DNA of 64,000 nt from Acinetobacter sp. LoGeW2-3 (GCF_002688565.1 NZ_CP024011.1:744001-808000); one strand, 5' to 3'; positions 29,268 to 38,704 are shown, numbered from the stretch's first letter. Notes: generated from the letters alone by a model not told the origin. Translations and numbers: made by a program.

Positions 29268-30476
29268 TTAGCTTTCAGCAGAACCAGATAAATAAGCTAC
29301 GACACCTTCACCCGCAGCACGACCGGTTGCCATACAGGCTGTCAACAGATAACCACCGGTGGGTGCATCCCAATCCAGCATTTCTCCACACAGGAATACA
29401 TGAGGATTGGATTTGAGTTGCAAGTGTTCGGTCAGCACATCACGTTTCACACCGCCCGCACAGCTAATCGCTTCTTCAATCGGACGGAAACCAGTGAGAG
29501 GAATCATCAATTGTTTGATCTGTTGCGCCAGTTGTTCAGCATCCTGCCAGATTTCTTTTGCCACCAGTTCACGTACCAGTGCCGCTTTAGCGCCTTCTAG
29601 CCCCGCTTTACGCCAGATATTGCTTAAAGACTGCTTTTTGCTCGGCTGTAGTTTTTTCGCCAGCTGTGCTGTGCTTTGATCCGGGAATAAGTCCAGATAC
29701 AGTTGCATGGGCTGGCCACGCTTGACCTGCTCACGCAAGCCGCGTCCCTGTTTATAGATCAAGCCACTTTCGAGACCATAATGACTGATGACAATATCAC
29801 CCATGGTCTTGTCACCGCCCTCAACCCAGGCTTCAACCCGTTTCAGTGGTTGACCAAAGACTGGTTGCATAAACTTGGACCATGGATATTCCACACCGGC
29901 ATTGCTGGCTTGGAAAGGTTCAATTTCTTCGGTCTGTAGCCATGCCTGCCATGCACCATCGCTACCGAGTTTCGACCACGACACTGCGCCACAAGCGAGG
30001 ATAATGGCATCAAAAGATTCTGTTCGCGACTCATCAGTTTTCAGGTCTAACAATTGCAGCTGGTTCTGGATGAGTTGCGTCACCTGATGGCGATAATGAA
30101 ACTGTACCCCCTGCTCGGCTAGGCGTTTTAACCAGGCACGTAACAGCGGAGCCGCTTTCATTTCAGTAGGAAACACCCGACCCGATGAACCGATATAGGG
30201 CTCAATCCCCAGATCTTGCATCCACTCTTGAATCCAGACTGCGTCCCAACGTTTTACCCATGGCGCTAGCCATTCCGCCTGATCATAACGCTGGATAAAC
30301 TGTTCTACTGGTTCGGCATGCGAGATATTCAACCCGGTCTTACCTGCCATCAGGAATTTACGTGCTGCCGAAGGCTTCTGCTCATAGACATGCACGTCAT
30401 AATCCTGCTGGCTGAGTACTTCTGCTGCCATCAAGCCTGCCGGGCCAGCACCCACAATCGCAATGCGTTTGCTCAT
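29268..30476 (-). CDS. YhiN-type FAD-dependent oxidoreductase (TIGR03862-like)
   Basis: 402 residues. Starts with the FAD-binding dinucleotide fold KRIAIVGAGPAGLMAAEVLSQ, then KFLMAGKTGLNISHAEP (the HI0933/YhiN signature where FAD and an active-site segment meet), GGVKRDVLTEHLQLKSNPHVFLCGEMLDWDAPTGGYLLTACMATGRAAG near the C-terminus. Physiological substrate unknown in all members. It is 3 bp after the TrmB-like gene, so the two are very likely co-transcribed. Confidence 0.88.
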   Translation of the reverse strand: MSKRIAIVGAGPAGLMAAEVLSQQDYDVHVYEQKPSAARKFLMAGKTGLNISHAEPVEQFIQRYDQAEWLAPWVKRWDAVWIQEWMQDLGIEPYIGSSGRVFPTEMKAAPLLRAWLKRLAEQGVQFHYRHQVTQLIQNQLQLLDLKTDESRTESFDAIILACGAVSWSKLGSDGAWQAWLQTEEIEPFQASNAGVEYPWSKFMQPVFGQPLKRVEAWVEGGDKTMGDIVISHYGLESGLIYKQGRGLREQVKRGQPMQLYLDLFPDQSTAQLAKKLQPSKKQSLSNIWRKAGLEGAKAALVRELVAKEIWQDAEQLAQQIKQLMIPLTGFRPIEEAISCAGGVKRDVLTEHLQLKSNPHVFLCGEMLDWDAPTGGYLLTACMATGRAAGEGVVAYLSGSAES

Positions 30477-30479
30477 GGC

Positions 30480-31118
30480 TTATTCCGCAGCCGCAGCATT
30501 TTGCCCCTGTAGAGGCTGGAAATCATCAAAGCGGGTGGCATAACCCTCAGGTTTAGTAATAATCAGCTGCTGACACAATTCCCCACGTTCCAGATACTTG
30601 ATCTCAAAATGGGTACGTGCTGAATCAGAGGCAATCACCTGTTTCTCATAAGGCAGGTTCCATAGTTCTTTCATCTGCTGTTCAGCTTCATCAATATATT
30701 CTGGAATATTACTCGCCAAAGTAATCGAGCCGCCTGTTTTTAGACGTGACAGTAGAAATTCAAAGAATGGCATATTTGCCCAGCGCTGTGCCGGGTTATG
30801 CGGTTCCGGATTTGGATACAGGATAAAGAGCTGCTCGACCTGTGCAGGATAAAGCGCATGTACTATCCATGGCAGGGCATCAGCATGCACGGTCTGCAAG
30901 TTTGGCTGACCTTCCAATTCATGCTGCTTTTGCATCGCCAGGAATTTTTCCTGGGTCCGTTCAATCGCAATCAGTTTGTGCTCTGGATGTGTCCGGGTGA
31001 ATAACAAAGCATGCTTGCCCTTACCTGCACCAATTTCTACACAAATCGGTTCAGGGCTAATGCTTTGAAAATCACGAGGGGCATGCATACGCTGCGCTTG
31101 AAATTGACGAATCGGCAT
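30480..31118 (-). CDS. TrmB-like SAM-dependent methyltransferase (divergent)
   Basis: 212 residues. The core VEIGAGKGKHALLF and LIAIERTQEKFLAM match TrmB motif I and post-I, and ILYPNPEPHNPAQRWANMPFFEFL occupies the place of TrmB motif with PDPWPKKRHHKRR. TrmB methylates G46 at N7 in tRNA. However, the PDPWPKKRH residues normally used for tRNA binding are replaced (NPEPHNPAQRW), and the protein is shorter than usual TrmB. It could be an old TrmB paralogue with a different substrate. First gene of a two-gene unit with the YhiN-type flavoprotein. Confidence 0.7.
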   Translation of the reverse strand: MPIRQFQAQRMHAPRDFQSISPEPICVEIGAGKGKHALLFTRTHPEHKLIAIERTQEKFLAMQKQHELEGQPNLQTVHADALPWIVHALYPAQVEQLFILYPNPEPHNPAQRWANMPFFEFLLSRLKTGGSITLASNIPEYIDEAEQQMKELWNLPYEKQVIASDSARTHFEIKYLERGELCQQLIITKPEGYATRFDDFQPLQGQNAAAAE

Positions 31119-31210
31119 AATCAGATCAAACTAATGAAAACCGCATAAGTCTAACAAGTGCGGCTATATTTGCCTAATTGAATCCTGTTTTTTTTGTGGA
31201 GTGTTGTCTC

Positions 31211-31396
31211 ATGCCAACGACCCTGAAATGCCCACGCTGTGGCGCACTGACTACTTGGGAAGACAATGCGTTTCGCCCCTTCTGCTCTGAACGCTGCAAA
31301 ATGATTGATTTGGGTGCCTGGGCCAATGAAGACTACAAGCTGCCAACTCAAGATGCTCCTCAAGCCGATGGCGGCCGTGAAGAAGATCAGTATTAA
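31211..31396 (+). CDS. yacG: DNA gyrase inhibitor YacG
   Basis: 61 residues from the ATG at 31211, after GTGGAG. Small zinc protein: [10 protein letters not shown] near 7-10 and [22 protein letters not shown] near 26-47 give the four zinc ligands (two C-X2-C / C-X3-C pairs). YacG binds GyrB and blocks DNA binding. Acidic C-terminal tail. A terminator follows at 31414. Confidence 0.93.
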   Translation: MPTTLKCPRCGALTTWEDNAFRPFCSERCKMIDLGAWANEDYKLPTQDAPQADGGREEDQY

Positions 31397-31413
31397 GATA
31401 TACTGAGCAAAGC

Positions 31414-31441
31414 AAAGGAATTCAGATTGAATTCCTTTTTT
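31414..31441 (+). terminator. Rho-independent terminator of yacG
   Basis: AAAGGAATTC/GAATTCCTTT stem (loop AGATT-like) followed by T's, 18 bp past the stop. Confidence 0.88.
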
Positions 31442-31543
31442 ATTTAGTGTTAAACTCTAATAAACAATATATACAATTGATTTTTAAAATAAAATTAAAA
31501 TAACTATTCCAATGAAATAACAAAAATAAAAGAGGACTTGTGT

Positions 31544-31723
31544 ATGTTCATCCTCATGCTCAGAGTATTCATGTTGCTACTATTTCTGATGTGTTGCACC
31601 AGTTTTGGTCTGGGAATCTGGAAAGAAGACTATATCTTTATTGCCATTGGTATTCTTTTGGCCTTGGCGATTTGGGTATTAAGACTTCAGATCCGTCAGT
31701 TACAACATAATCCTTTTGCCTAA
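31544..31723 (+). CDS. Small hydrophobic membrane protein
   Basis: 59 residues from the ATG at 31544, with AGAGGA 7 bp before it. Two membrane segments separated by KEDY, and a basic C-terminal end (LRLQIRQLQHNPFA). Not recognised. A weak hairpin at 31757 follows. Confidence 0.6.
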   Translation: MFILMLRVFMLLLFLMCCTSFGLGIWKEDYIFIAIGILLALAIWVLRLQIRQLQHNPFA

Positions 31724-31756
31724 AACAATATTCAAATCACTGCTCCCCCAAACAAA

Positions 31757-31782
31757 AAAAGGAACCTCAATAGATTCCTTTT
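31757..31782. terminator. Probable bidirectional terminator
   Basis: AAAAGGAA / TTCCTTTT stem with an 10-nt loop between the small membrane protein gene and the convergent MBL-fold gene. Modest stability. Confidence 0.65.
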
Positions 31783-31805
31783 GCATTTTAGAGGCTAATA
31801 AATTA

Positions 31806-32450
31806 TTAACCTGCTGTACCTGCCACAAATGGATTATGCTGCTTTTCAAAACCAATCGTACTCATTGGACCATGTCCAGAGATAAACTGGGTTTCTTCTG
31901 GCAGGCTAAAGCATTCACGCTGGATTGAATCTAGTAATTGCTGATGATTGCCACGCGGGAAGTCAGTACGGCCAATCGAACCTTTAAACAGTACATCGCC
32001 CGTCCAAAGCAAACCATGATTGCGATTATAGAACATCACATGGCCTGGAGTATGGCCAGGCGCAAAGCGGACTTCAAACTCTGCATCACCGAGTTTTAGC
32101 ACTTCACCGCCTTCGAGCCATTCCGTGACTTCTACTTTTTCTGGAATCGGGAAACCATAACGGGCAGAGACTTCCTGAATCATATCCAGCCAGAACGCAT
32201 CATCTTTATGCGGACCAATCACGGGCACATCCCAAGCCTTCTTTAAAGCACCGACCGCACCCGCATGATCTAAATGACCATGGGTCAACCATAATGCTTT
32301 AACTTTCAGACCGAGCGCTTCGACTTCAGCTTTCAGTTTTTCAGGCTCACCGCCAGCATCAATCAAAACTGCTTCTTTGCTGTCTGTATCCCATAAAATG
32401 GAACAGTTTTGCTGAAAGGCAGTCACTGGAACAATTTTGACTTGGAGCAT
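31806..32450 (-). CDS. MBL-fold hydrolase, glyoxalase II-like (GloC type)
   Basis: 214 residues. Metal-binding motif THGHLDHAG (H-X-H-X-D-H) near 55-63, second histidine in APGHTPGHVMFY near 131, aspartate in LLWTGDVLFKGSIGRTDFP and final histidine in FISGHGPMSTIG. The short length, with no C-terminal glutathione-binding domain, places it with GloC/YcbL rather than classical GloB. It hydrolyses thioesters such as S-lactoylglutathione in characterised relatives. 22 bp downstream of hemH, likely co-transcribed. Confidence 0.88.
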   Translation of the reverse strand: MLQVKIVPVTAFQQNCSILWDTDSKEAVLIDAGGEPEKLKAEVEALGLKVKALWLTHGHLDHAGAVGALKKAWDVPVIGPHKDDAFWLDMIQEVSARYGFPIPEKVEVTEWLEGGEVLKLGDAEFEVRFAPGHTPGHVMFYNRNHGLLWTGDVLFKGSIGRTDFPRGNHQQLLDSIQRECFSLPEETQFISGHGPMSTIGFEKQHNPFVAGTAG

Positions 32451-32471
32451 AGGCTTTAAAACCTCAAAAAA

Positions 32472-33479
32472 TTAGTGAGCAAGAGTATGAGTCAATGCAT
32501 CAAGATTAGCCTGTAGCAATGAATTGAGCAATTGCAAATGATCTTCGCGGCTATTCAATGCCGGAATATAGCTATAGCGTTCACCACCATTAGCCTTGAA
32601 GGTATCCGCATTTTCGATTGCCAGTTCTTCTAAGGTTTCCAGGCAATCCGCCGAGAAAGCCGGACTCATGACCTGAATCGATTTCACACCCTGCTTGCCC
32701 CACTCTTCAATCAAGGCATCGGTATAAGGCTTAACCCATTCCTGCTTGCCAAAACGTGACTGGAAGCTAATCGCATACTGATCTTCAGATAACCCTAAAG
32801 CTTTAGCTACCAGTTTCCCGGTGATACGGCAACGGTCAGCATAGGGATCGCCTTTATCGGCATAAGGCTGTGGAATGCCATGAAACGACATCAACAGCTT
32901 TTCTGGCTTGCCATGAATCGCCTGATAGTCACGCACACTCTGTGCCAATGCCTGAATAAACAGCGGATGCTGATAATAATCACGAATCAGTGATAAACCC
33001 GGAAGATTACGCTGAGTCAGTACCCATCTCGCGACTGCATCGTACAGCGGCGCAGTGGAAGTGGCTGAATACTGCGGGAACAAGGGCAACAGGATCACGT
33101 GATCCTGAGGTTGTGCGCTGATCTGGCTAAGAACAGTCTGAATGTTCGGATTGCCATAGGTCATGGCGGGCACCACATTCAGCTCGAATTGCGAATAACG
33201 CTGAGTCAATTCTGCTCTGACTGCTTCAACCTGTTGCAGCAGGATTTCACGCATGGGTGAATCTTTAGCCCATACTTGTGCATAAGCCTGCGCAACCCGT
33301 TTAGGACGGAAAGGTAAAATAAACAGGCGCAAAATGATCTGCCAGAGCAGTTTGGGGATTTCAATGACACGCTGATCGGACAGGAACTGCTGCAGAAAAG
33401 TTCGTACTGCGGGAACGGTAGGAGCATCAGGGGTACCGAGATTTGCCAGGATAATGGTGACTTTCGGTTTAGCAAACAT
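32472..33479 (-). CDS. hemH: Ferrochelatase
   Basis: Inserts Fe2+ into protoporphyrin IX, the last step of heme synthesis. 335 residues, normal for bacterial HemH. N-terminus [26 protein letters not shown] is characteristic; the catalytic histidine is in [18 protein letters not shown] near 195, and the conserved glutamate lies in [19 protein letters not shown] near 270. A conserved cysteine (DRCRITG) is present. Forms a two-gene unit with the glyoxalase II-like gene. Confidence 0.95.
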   Translation of the reverse strand: MFAKPKVTIILANLGTPDAPTVPAVRTFLQQFLSDQRVIEIPKLLWQIILRLFILPFRPKRVAQAYAQVWAKDSPMREILLQQVEAVRAELTQRYSQFELNVVPAMTYGNPNIQTVLSQISAQPQDHVILLPLFPQYSATSTAPLYDAVARWVLTQRNLPGLSLIRDYYQHPLFIQALAQSVRDYQAIHGKPEKLLMSFHGIPQPYADKGDPYADRCRITGKLVAKALGLSEDQYAISFQSRFGKQEWVKPYTDALIEEWGKQGVKSIQVMSPAFSADCLETLEELAIENADTFKANGGERYSYIPALNSREDHLQLLNSLLQANLDALTHTLAH

Positions 33480-33546
33480 TCAGATCATCCGTCTTGAGGG
33501 GTCAACCCCTGTACTTTAACAGTTTTCAATAAATTTATAATATGGA

Positions 33547-34575
33547 TTAATATACTGACTTATATTGAAAAACCCGATCTTTATCCAGTAAATTACTTTC
33601 TATCAATTTCTGGGCTTTAGCCGTGATCTGCCATAGTAAACGCTGACGGTCATCACGGCCAGTCGGTACAATCCAGTCATTTTGTCGCATCTGCATTTTC
33701 AGGCTATGCAAGGCACGAATGTTCATCTGTGCACGTGCCACGGCATGAGCACGTGGCATTTCTATACGTGCATCTTCCAGACCGGTTTCATTTAAATATT
33801 CATTCAGGCGCTTAGAGAAGAATTCTTCTGGCGTTGGATTGACAAAAGTAGATCCAAGAATTGCCAGAAGCTCAGCCCAAGTCAGTTTTTTCTGAATTTT
33901 GAGCTCTTTAAAGTTACCATCCTGATAGGCATGCATGCGGTATTCAAAAGAAAAAATTTCATGCATGGACACTTTAGGCAAGCTCAAGAATGGATCAGGC
34001 TCACGCTTGCCTGCTTCTGCTTCCATTTGGGCAATACGCGCCTTGAGCTGATCAATTTCATCATGCAGGGCTTGGGCATTTTGAGGACGCACCCAGCCAG
34101 TCACCGGATAGCGTTCTAGCATCTGGGGCATGTTCAGGCGAACCGCCATTTCCAGATCACGCAGGCTACGATAGGTAAAGACCTGATCGACTTCATTTTG
34201 TAGCAGTTTTCGGAATTCATTGAATTTTTCACGCAATTCCGCTTTGGCATCATGCAGGGACGGCTCACGAGAGGCAGGGTCATCATGCATAAATACAATA
34301 ATCGGTTTCTGCTTGGTTACTGCATAGATATATTCAAGGTGCATATAGCCAACGCCAGAAACGGACTGTTCACCATACTGGCTTCCCAGCAGGATTACCA
34401 CATAGTCACAGTCATCAATTTGACGGCGAGCAAAGGCAGTACTGAGTGGATTACGCTGTTCCAGCCCCCAGGAGAAGAAGCCCATACCCACCAGCGTTTG
34501 CGACAAGATGATACGCTCTGGCTGCATTTCCGAACCAGATGTGGATATAAAGACCTGATAACGTTTATCCAGCAT
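33547..34575 (-). CDS. DUF4062-domain protein
   Basis: 342 residues from the ATG at 34575 (GGAGAGGG upstream). The N-terminal 150 residues match DUF4062: RYQVFISTSGSEMQPERIIL, then DCDYVVILLGSQYG and YMHLEYIYAVTKQKPIIVFMHD. This is a TIR-like Rossmann domain, often fused to STAND NTPases or other effectors in bacteria, but here no NTPase follows. A short coiled coil (HDEIDQLKARIAQMEAEA near 180-200) links to a C-terminal part (about 215-342) that I do not recognise and that resembles a winged-helix or helical region. Stand-alone gene between hemH and murI. Confidence 0.8.
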   Translation of the reverse strand: MLDKRYQVFISTSGSEMQPERIILSQTLVGMGFFSWGLEQRNPLSTAFARRQIDDCDYVVILLGSQYGEQSVSGVGYMHLEYIYAVTKQKPIIVFMHDDPASREPSLHDAKAELREKFNEFRKLLQNEVDQVFTYRSLRDLEMAVRLNMPQMLERYPVTGWVRPQNAQALHDEIDQLKARIAQMEAEAGKREPDPFLSLPKVSMHEIFSFEYRMHAYQDGNFKELKIQKKLTWAELLAILGSTFVNPTPEEFFSKRLNEYLNETGLEDARIEMPRAHAVARAQMNIRALHSLKMQMRQNDWIVPTGRDDRQRLLWQITAKAQKLIESNLLDKDRVFQYKSVY

Positions 34576-34703
34576 TCCAAACCCTCTCCAACTACCGCGA
34601 ATATGCACAGTTCACCTCGATTTCCATGAGCTGTTGAATATGCGTGCCCCACTTAAAAATATCAAATTTTAAAATAATGTAATTCACTGACTTAAAACTC
34701 AGC

Positions 34704-35567
34704 TTATATATTACTTACAGACCATTGAATATCGTCCGGAATCAGGTGCTGTATAATCGGTTGAACTTGCTCAGCATTTTGACCACTGACAAAAATTTCG
34801 ATTCTTACACTTTCTTTACGCTCGCCTTCAAATAATAACTCATTTTTGATCAAAATACGGGCGGTTTGTCTTGCAACTGCCAATCCAGAGTCAATCAATG
34901 TCATTTTATGACCAAAAATATACTGAATTGACGATTTTAGGAAGGGGTAATGTGTACATCCAAGTACTAAATAGTCTGCACCCTGATCTACAACTGGTTG
35001 TAAAATGTTGGTTAATGTCGCTAGACACGCGGGACTCATCTGCTCGCCAGCCTCGACAAAAGGCACCAGATCCAGACAGGTGACTGGGATCACATTTACC
35101 CCTGCGGGCTCGGCAAAACGGGTCATGACTTCTTTGATCAGCTGACCGCGAAAGGTTGCTGGTGTGGCAAGCACGGCCACAGTTTTGGAATGGGTCGCCA
35201 AAACTGCCGGCTTTAAAGCCGGTACCAGACCGATAATTGGAAAACGCTCGCCATAATGCGTACGCAAATAATCCAGACTAAAAGCTGAAGCGGTATTACA
35301 TGCCACAACAGCAGCCTTACAGCCCTTGCGATATAACCATTCAATTGCCTGCGCGGTGAGCTCACGAATGTCCTGATCCTCACGCGGACCATAAGGCACA
35401 TTGGCAGTATCGGCATAATAGACGAAACGTTCATTCGGTAAATGGCGCGCGATTTCCAGTGCAACAGAGAGGCCTCCGATTCCTGAATCAAAAATCCCAA
35501 TGGGTGCATCTGCAGTAACATCAATAATGGGATCGAGTGTGGACGGAATCGGATAAATGGCGCTCAT
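34704..35567 (-). CDS. murI: Glutamate racemase
   Basis: Makes D-glutamate for peptidoglycan. 287 residues. The signature sequences are IGIFDSGIGGLSVALEI near 22-38, YADTANVPYGPR near 55, the first catalytic cysteine in AAVVACNTASAFS near 88, and the second in LVLGCTHYPFLK near 200. The first 15 residues (STLDPIIDVTADAP) form a non-conserved extension before the conserved core, so the true start may be later. 48 bp downstream of the DUF1285 gene. Confidence 0.95.
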   Translation of the reverse strand: MSAIYPIPSTLDPIIDVTADAPIGIFDSGIGGLSVALEIARHLPNERFVYYADTANVPYGPREDQDIRELTAQAIEWLYRKGCKAAVVACNTASAFSLDYLRTHYGERFPIIGLVPALKPAVLATHSKTVAVLATPATFRGQLIKEVMTRFAEPAGVNVIPVTCLDLVPFVEAGEQMSPACLATLTNILQPVVDQGADYLVLGCTHYPFLKSSIQYIFGHKMTLIDSGLAVARQTARILIKNELLFEGERKESVRIEIFVSGQNAEQVQPIIQHLIPDDIQWSVSNI

Positions 35568-35615
35568 ACAGGGGCTGTTTGCTCAAATGGACAGACATGG
35601 CACAAAGCTTAAACC

Positions 35616-36227
35616 TCAGGTGCCTAAATGCAAGTCTAAATCACCACTTTTCAAGTTTAATACCGTGTCGCCTTCAGAATTTTCGACGAGCTCACCCATT
35701 TCTACCAGATGTAAAAAGGCAGCTCGCTGGATCAATGCATTAATGCCGAAACGCACATGCACATAAGGGCGCTGTTCATTATCAAAAGTACGCATGAAAA
35801 TTGGATGTTCTTTATCTACGATGATTACATCCTGCGTCGTTGTCGTCAGCTGAATATAGCTTTTTCCATCAATTTCTACCTGATCAGCCTGCCCTACAAA
35901 TAAGGGCTCATCTTCGACTTCTATTTCGATCTGCTCAACCGGGGTTTTGAGATAGAATTTGCCATCTTCTTTCCATAGCACTGTTGAGAACAGGTCAATC
36001 ATGGCTTGGCGTTTAATCAATTGACCTTCGTGCCACCATTCTCCATTGGCTAAAATCTTCAAATCCATTGTGCCACAATGCTTTGGCTGCCACTGATCTA
36101 AAGGGGGTATTGACCTTTTGTGACTGCCCTGTGCATCTTTTATGTATTGTGCAATATTTGTTAAATTTTTATCATCACTCATGGCTGTTTTTTTCGTCGG
36201 ATGATTCGTTTTTGCTGACTTATCCAT
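35616..36227 (-). CDS. DUF1285 protein
   Basis: 203 residues. The conserved part begins at about 40 (IPPLDQWQPKHCGTMDLKILANGEWWHEGQLIKRQAMIDLFSTVLWKEDGKFYLKTPVE), the family signature with NGEWWHEG and LFSTVL. Function unknown; structures from other bacteria show a beta fold. Polar N-terminal 35 residues may be unstructured; an internal ATG (MSDDKN, residue 16) is an alternative start. Confidence 0.85.
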   Translation of the reverse strand: MDKSAKTNHPTKKTAMSDDKNLTNIAQYIKDAQGSHKRSIPPLDQWQPKHCGTMDLKILANGEWWHEGQLIKRQAMIDLFSTVLWKEDGKFYLKTPVEQIEIEVEDEPLFVGQADQVEIDGKSYIQLTTTTQDVIIVDKEHPIFMRTFDNEQRPYVHVRFGINALIQRAAFLHLVEMGELVENSEGDTVLNLKSGDLDLHLGT

Positions 36228-36412
36228 AGTAGAAGACCTTAATGACGGAAAAATAATATGTTTCAGCCAATTGGCTTAAACTGGGTTTAAAACTATACTA
36301 GCCCACAAGATGAAAGACACTAATCTTTTTGTGTCCAGGAATTATAAATACTCATGGCAGCACCCGATCATCCGATTATGGTTGCCACCGAATGTAATAT
36401 GAGGAGTCCCAC

Positions 36413-38125
36413 ATGGAGCACATCGAACGTGAATCGATGGAGTTTGACGTAGTCATCGTAGGCGCAGGCCCTGCGGGTCTTTCTGCTGCGATCAAAATCC
36501 GTCAGCTTGCAATTGAAAACAACCTGAATGATCTGTCCGTTTGTGTCGTGGAAAAAGGCTCCGAAGTCGGTGCTCATATTCTTTCTGGTGCTGTACTTGA
36601 ACCGCGTGCCATGAACGAGCTGTTCCCGAACTGGAAAGAAGAAGGCGCGCCTTTAAATGTACCAGTGACTGAAGACAAAACCTTCTTCCTGCTCTCTGAT
36701 GAAAAATCACAAGAAGCTCCGCACTGGATGGTGCCTAAAACCATGCATAACGATGGCAACTATGTCATCTCACTGGGCAACGTGGTGCGCTGGTTAGGCC
36801 AGAAAGCAGAAGAACTGGAAGTCTCGATCTTCCCAGGCTTTGCTGCCTCTGAAATCCTTTACCATGAAGATGGTTCAGTCAAAGGTATCCAGACGGGTGA
36901 CATGGGCATTGGTAAAGATGGCGAACCAACGCATAACTTCACTCCAGGTTACGAGCTGCACGCGAAATACACGATTTTTGCTGAAGGCTGCCGTGGCCAC
37001 TTAGGTAAACGCCTGATCCAGAAATTCAACCTGGATAAAGATGCAGATCCACAGCATTACGGTATCGGCATTAAAGAACTGTGGGAAATCGATCCTGCCA
37101 AGCACAAGCCAGGTCTGGTTATGCATGGTGCAGGCTGGCCACTCAATGAAACCGGTTCTTCAGGTGGCTGGTGGTTATACCATGCGGAAAATAACCAGGT
37201 GACTCTGGGCATGATCGTGGATCTTTCTTATGAAAACCCACATATGTATCCATTTATGGAAATGCAGCGCTGGAAAACCCATCCTCTGATCAAACAGTAT
37301 CTGGAAGGCGGTAAACGTATTTCTTATGGTGCACGTGCTGTGACCAAAGGTGGCTTTAACTCACTACCAAAATTCACTTTCCCAGGTGGTTCTTTAATCG
37401 GTGATGATGCCGGCTTCCTGAACTTTGCCAAGATCAAAGGCTCACATACTGCGATGAAGTCAGGCATGCTCTGCGGTGAAGCGGTATTTGAAGCAATCAA
37501 GGCCGGTGTAGAGAAAGGCGGTGACCTGGCAGTTGCACGTGTAACTGAAGGCGAAGACTTCTTCGTGAAAGAGTTGACTACTTATACAGAAAAGTTCAAC
37601 AACAGCTGGTTGAAAGAAGAACTGTATAGCGCGCGTAACTTTGGCCCTGCAATGCATAAATTTGGGCAATGGATGGGTGGTGCATTCAACTTTATCGACC
37701 AGAACGTGTTTAAAGTGCCATTCACCCTGCATGACCTGGTGCCAGACTTTAAGACATTGAAAACTGTTGATGCGGTAAACTTCAAGCCGAATTATCCAAA
37801 ACCGGATGGCAAGCTGACTTTTGACCGCCTGTCTTCAGTCTTTGTATCGAACACCGTGCATGAAGAAAACCAGCCTGCGCACTTGAAACTGACCGATGCT
37901 TCAATTCCAGTGAACGTAAACTTGCCAAAATGGGATGAGCCAGCTCAGCGCTACTGCCCGGCAGGTGTTTACGAAATCATGGAAAATGATGATGGCAGCA
38001 AGCGCTTCCAGATCAATGCAGCAAACTGTGTGCACTGTAAGACTTGTGACATCAAAGACCCATCTCAAAACATCACTTGGGTTGTTCCTGAGGGTGCGGG
38101 TGGTCCAAACTACCCTAATATGTAA
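36413..38125 (+). CDS. Electron transfer flavoprotein-ubiquinone oxidoreductase
   Basis: Passes electrons from reduced ETF (fatty-acid and amino-acid oxidation) to ubiquinone at the membrane. 570 residues. FAD-binding motif FDVVIVGAGPAGLSAAIKI near 9-27 with VVEKGSEVGAHILSG, the quinone-binding region in the middle, and the C-terminal [4Fe-4S] ligands RYCPAGVYE and NCVHCKTCDIKDPSQN (one plus three cysteines). A good GAGGAG site precedes the ATG. Monocistronic; etfA and etfB are not in the window. Confidence 0.95.
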   Translation: MEHIERESMEFDVVIVGAGPAGLSAAIKIRQLAIENNLNDLSVCVVEKGSEVGAHILSGAVLEPRAMNELFPNWKEEGAPLNVPVTEDKTFFLLSDEKSQEAPHWMVPKTMHNDGNYVISLGNVVRWLGQKAEELEVSIFPGFAASEILYHEDGSVKGIQTGDMGIGKDGEPTHNFTPGYELHAKYTIFAEGCRGHLGKRLIQKFNLDKDADPQHYGIGIKELWEIDPAKHKPGLVMHGAGWPLNETGSSGGWWLYHAENNQVTLGMIVDLSYENPHMYPFMEMQRWKTHPLIKQYLEGGKRISYGARAVTKGGFNSLPKFTFPGGSLIGDDAGFLNFAKIKGSHTAMKSGMLCGEAVFEAIKAGVEKGGDLAVARVTEGEDFFVKELTTYTEKFNNSWLKEELYSARNFGPAMHKFGQWMGGAFNFIDQNVFKVPFTLHDLVPDFKTLKTVDAVNFKPNYPKPDGKLTFDRLSSVFVSNTVHEENQPAHLKLTDASIPVNVNLPKWDEPAQRYCPAGVYEIMENDDGSKRFQINAANCVHCKTCDIKDPSQNITWVVPEGAGGPNYPNM

Positions 38126-38128
38126 TGA

Positions 38129-38227
38129 GCGATGATCAAGTCGAGCATTGCTCGTCCATCGCGCAAGAGAAAAATCTGTGATTTTTCTTAAGCCATAAAA
38201 AATCCCTGCCAAGTGCAGGGATTTTTT
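38129..38227. terminator. Hairpin cluster and terminator between ETF-QO and tusA
   Basis: Three stems in a row: GCGATG/CATCGC enclosing CGAGC-att-GCTCG (38129-38162), AGAAAAAT/ATTTTTCT (38168-38188), then the strong terminator ATCCCTGC/GCAGGGAT (38202-38221) with A- and T-runs on its two sides, usable by both convergent genes. Confidence 0.85.
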
Positions 38228-38246
38228 ATATCTGAATTAAAAGGAC

Positions 38247-38510
38247 TTAGCCTTTCTTGACCAAATAATGGAATTCTTTATTGCCATTTTCATCCAAACT
38301 CTCTTCCTGCAGCAGCAGTTCATGTCCCAGATGCATACAAAATTTTGGAATATCCCATGAGGTTGAATTATCTGTTGCAAACACTTCAACCACATCACCT
38401 GACTTGGACTTACGGATCGCCTGATGCAACATCATCACAGGTTCCGGACAGCGTAAACCACGAGTATTTAATTGCAGGCTAGGAGTAATTTCAGCTTCAG
38501 ACATCGACAT
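38247..38510 (-). CDS. tusA: Sulfurtransferase TusA
   Basis: 87 residues. The catalytic cysteine is C21 in RGLRCPEPVMMLHQAIR, the TusA/SirA signature; later LGHELL also fits. TusA relays persulfide sulfur in 2-thiouridine modification of tRNA and other sulfur transfers. The usual alpha/beta IF3-like fold length is met. Not co-transcribed with obvious sulfur genes; it converges with the ETF-QO gene. Confidence 0.92.
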   Translation of the reverse strand: MSMSEAEITPSLQLNTRGLRCPEPVMMLHQAIRKSKSGDVVEVFATDNSTSWDIPKFCMHLGHELLLQEESLDENGNKEFHYLVKKG

Positions 38511-38634
38511 GCTCAGGATGGAAAGACCTTAGTATTTTAACATAAACATGTGTTTGTACCCATGTCTCGCTGCACTGTCATTTTCCTGTTAGCCGGCTGA
38601 CTGCGACGGTCACAGTCGTCCTAAATAATTGCAA

Positions 38635-38662
38635 TAGACAACTGTATTTTCTACGGTATGAT
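38635..38662 (+). promoter_or_regulatory. Candidate promoter of corC-lnt
   Basis: -35 TAGACA (38635-38640), 16-bp spacer, -10 TATGAT (38657-38662). The predicted start lies about 35 nt before the corC ATG. Confidence 0.6.
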
Positions 38663-38704
38663 AAAATCACATTTTTTAAATATTAAGAGTCTTTAGGAAA
38701 GAGC

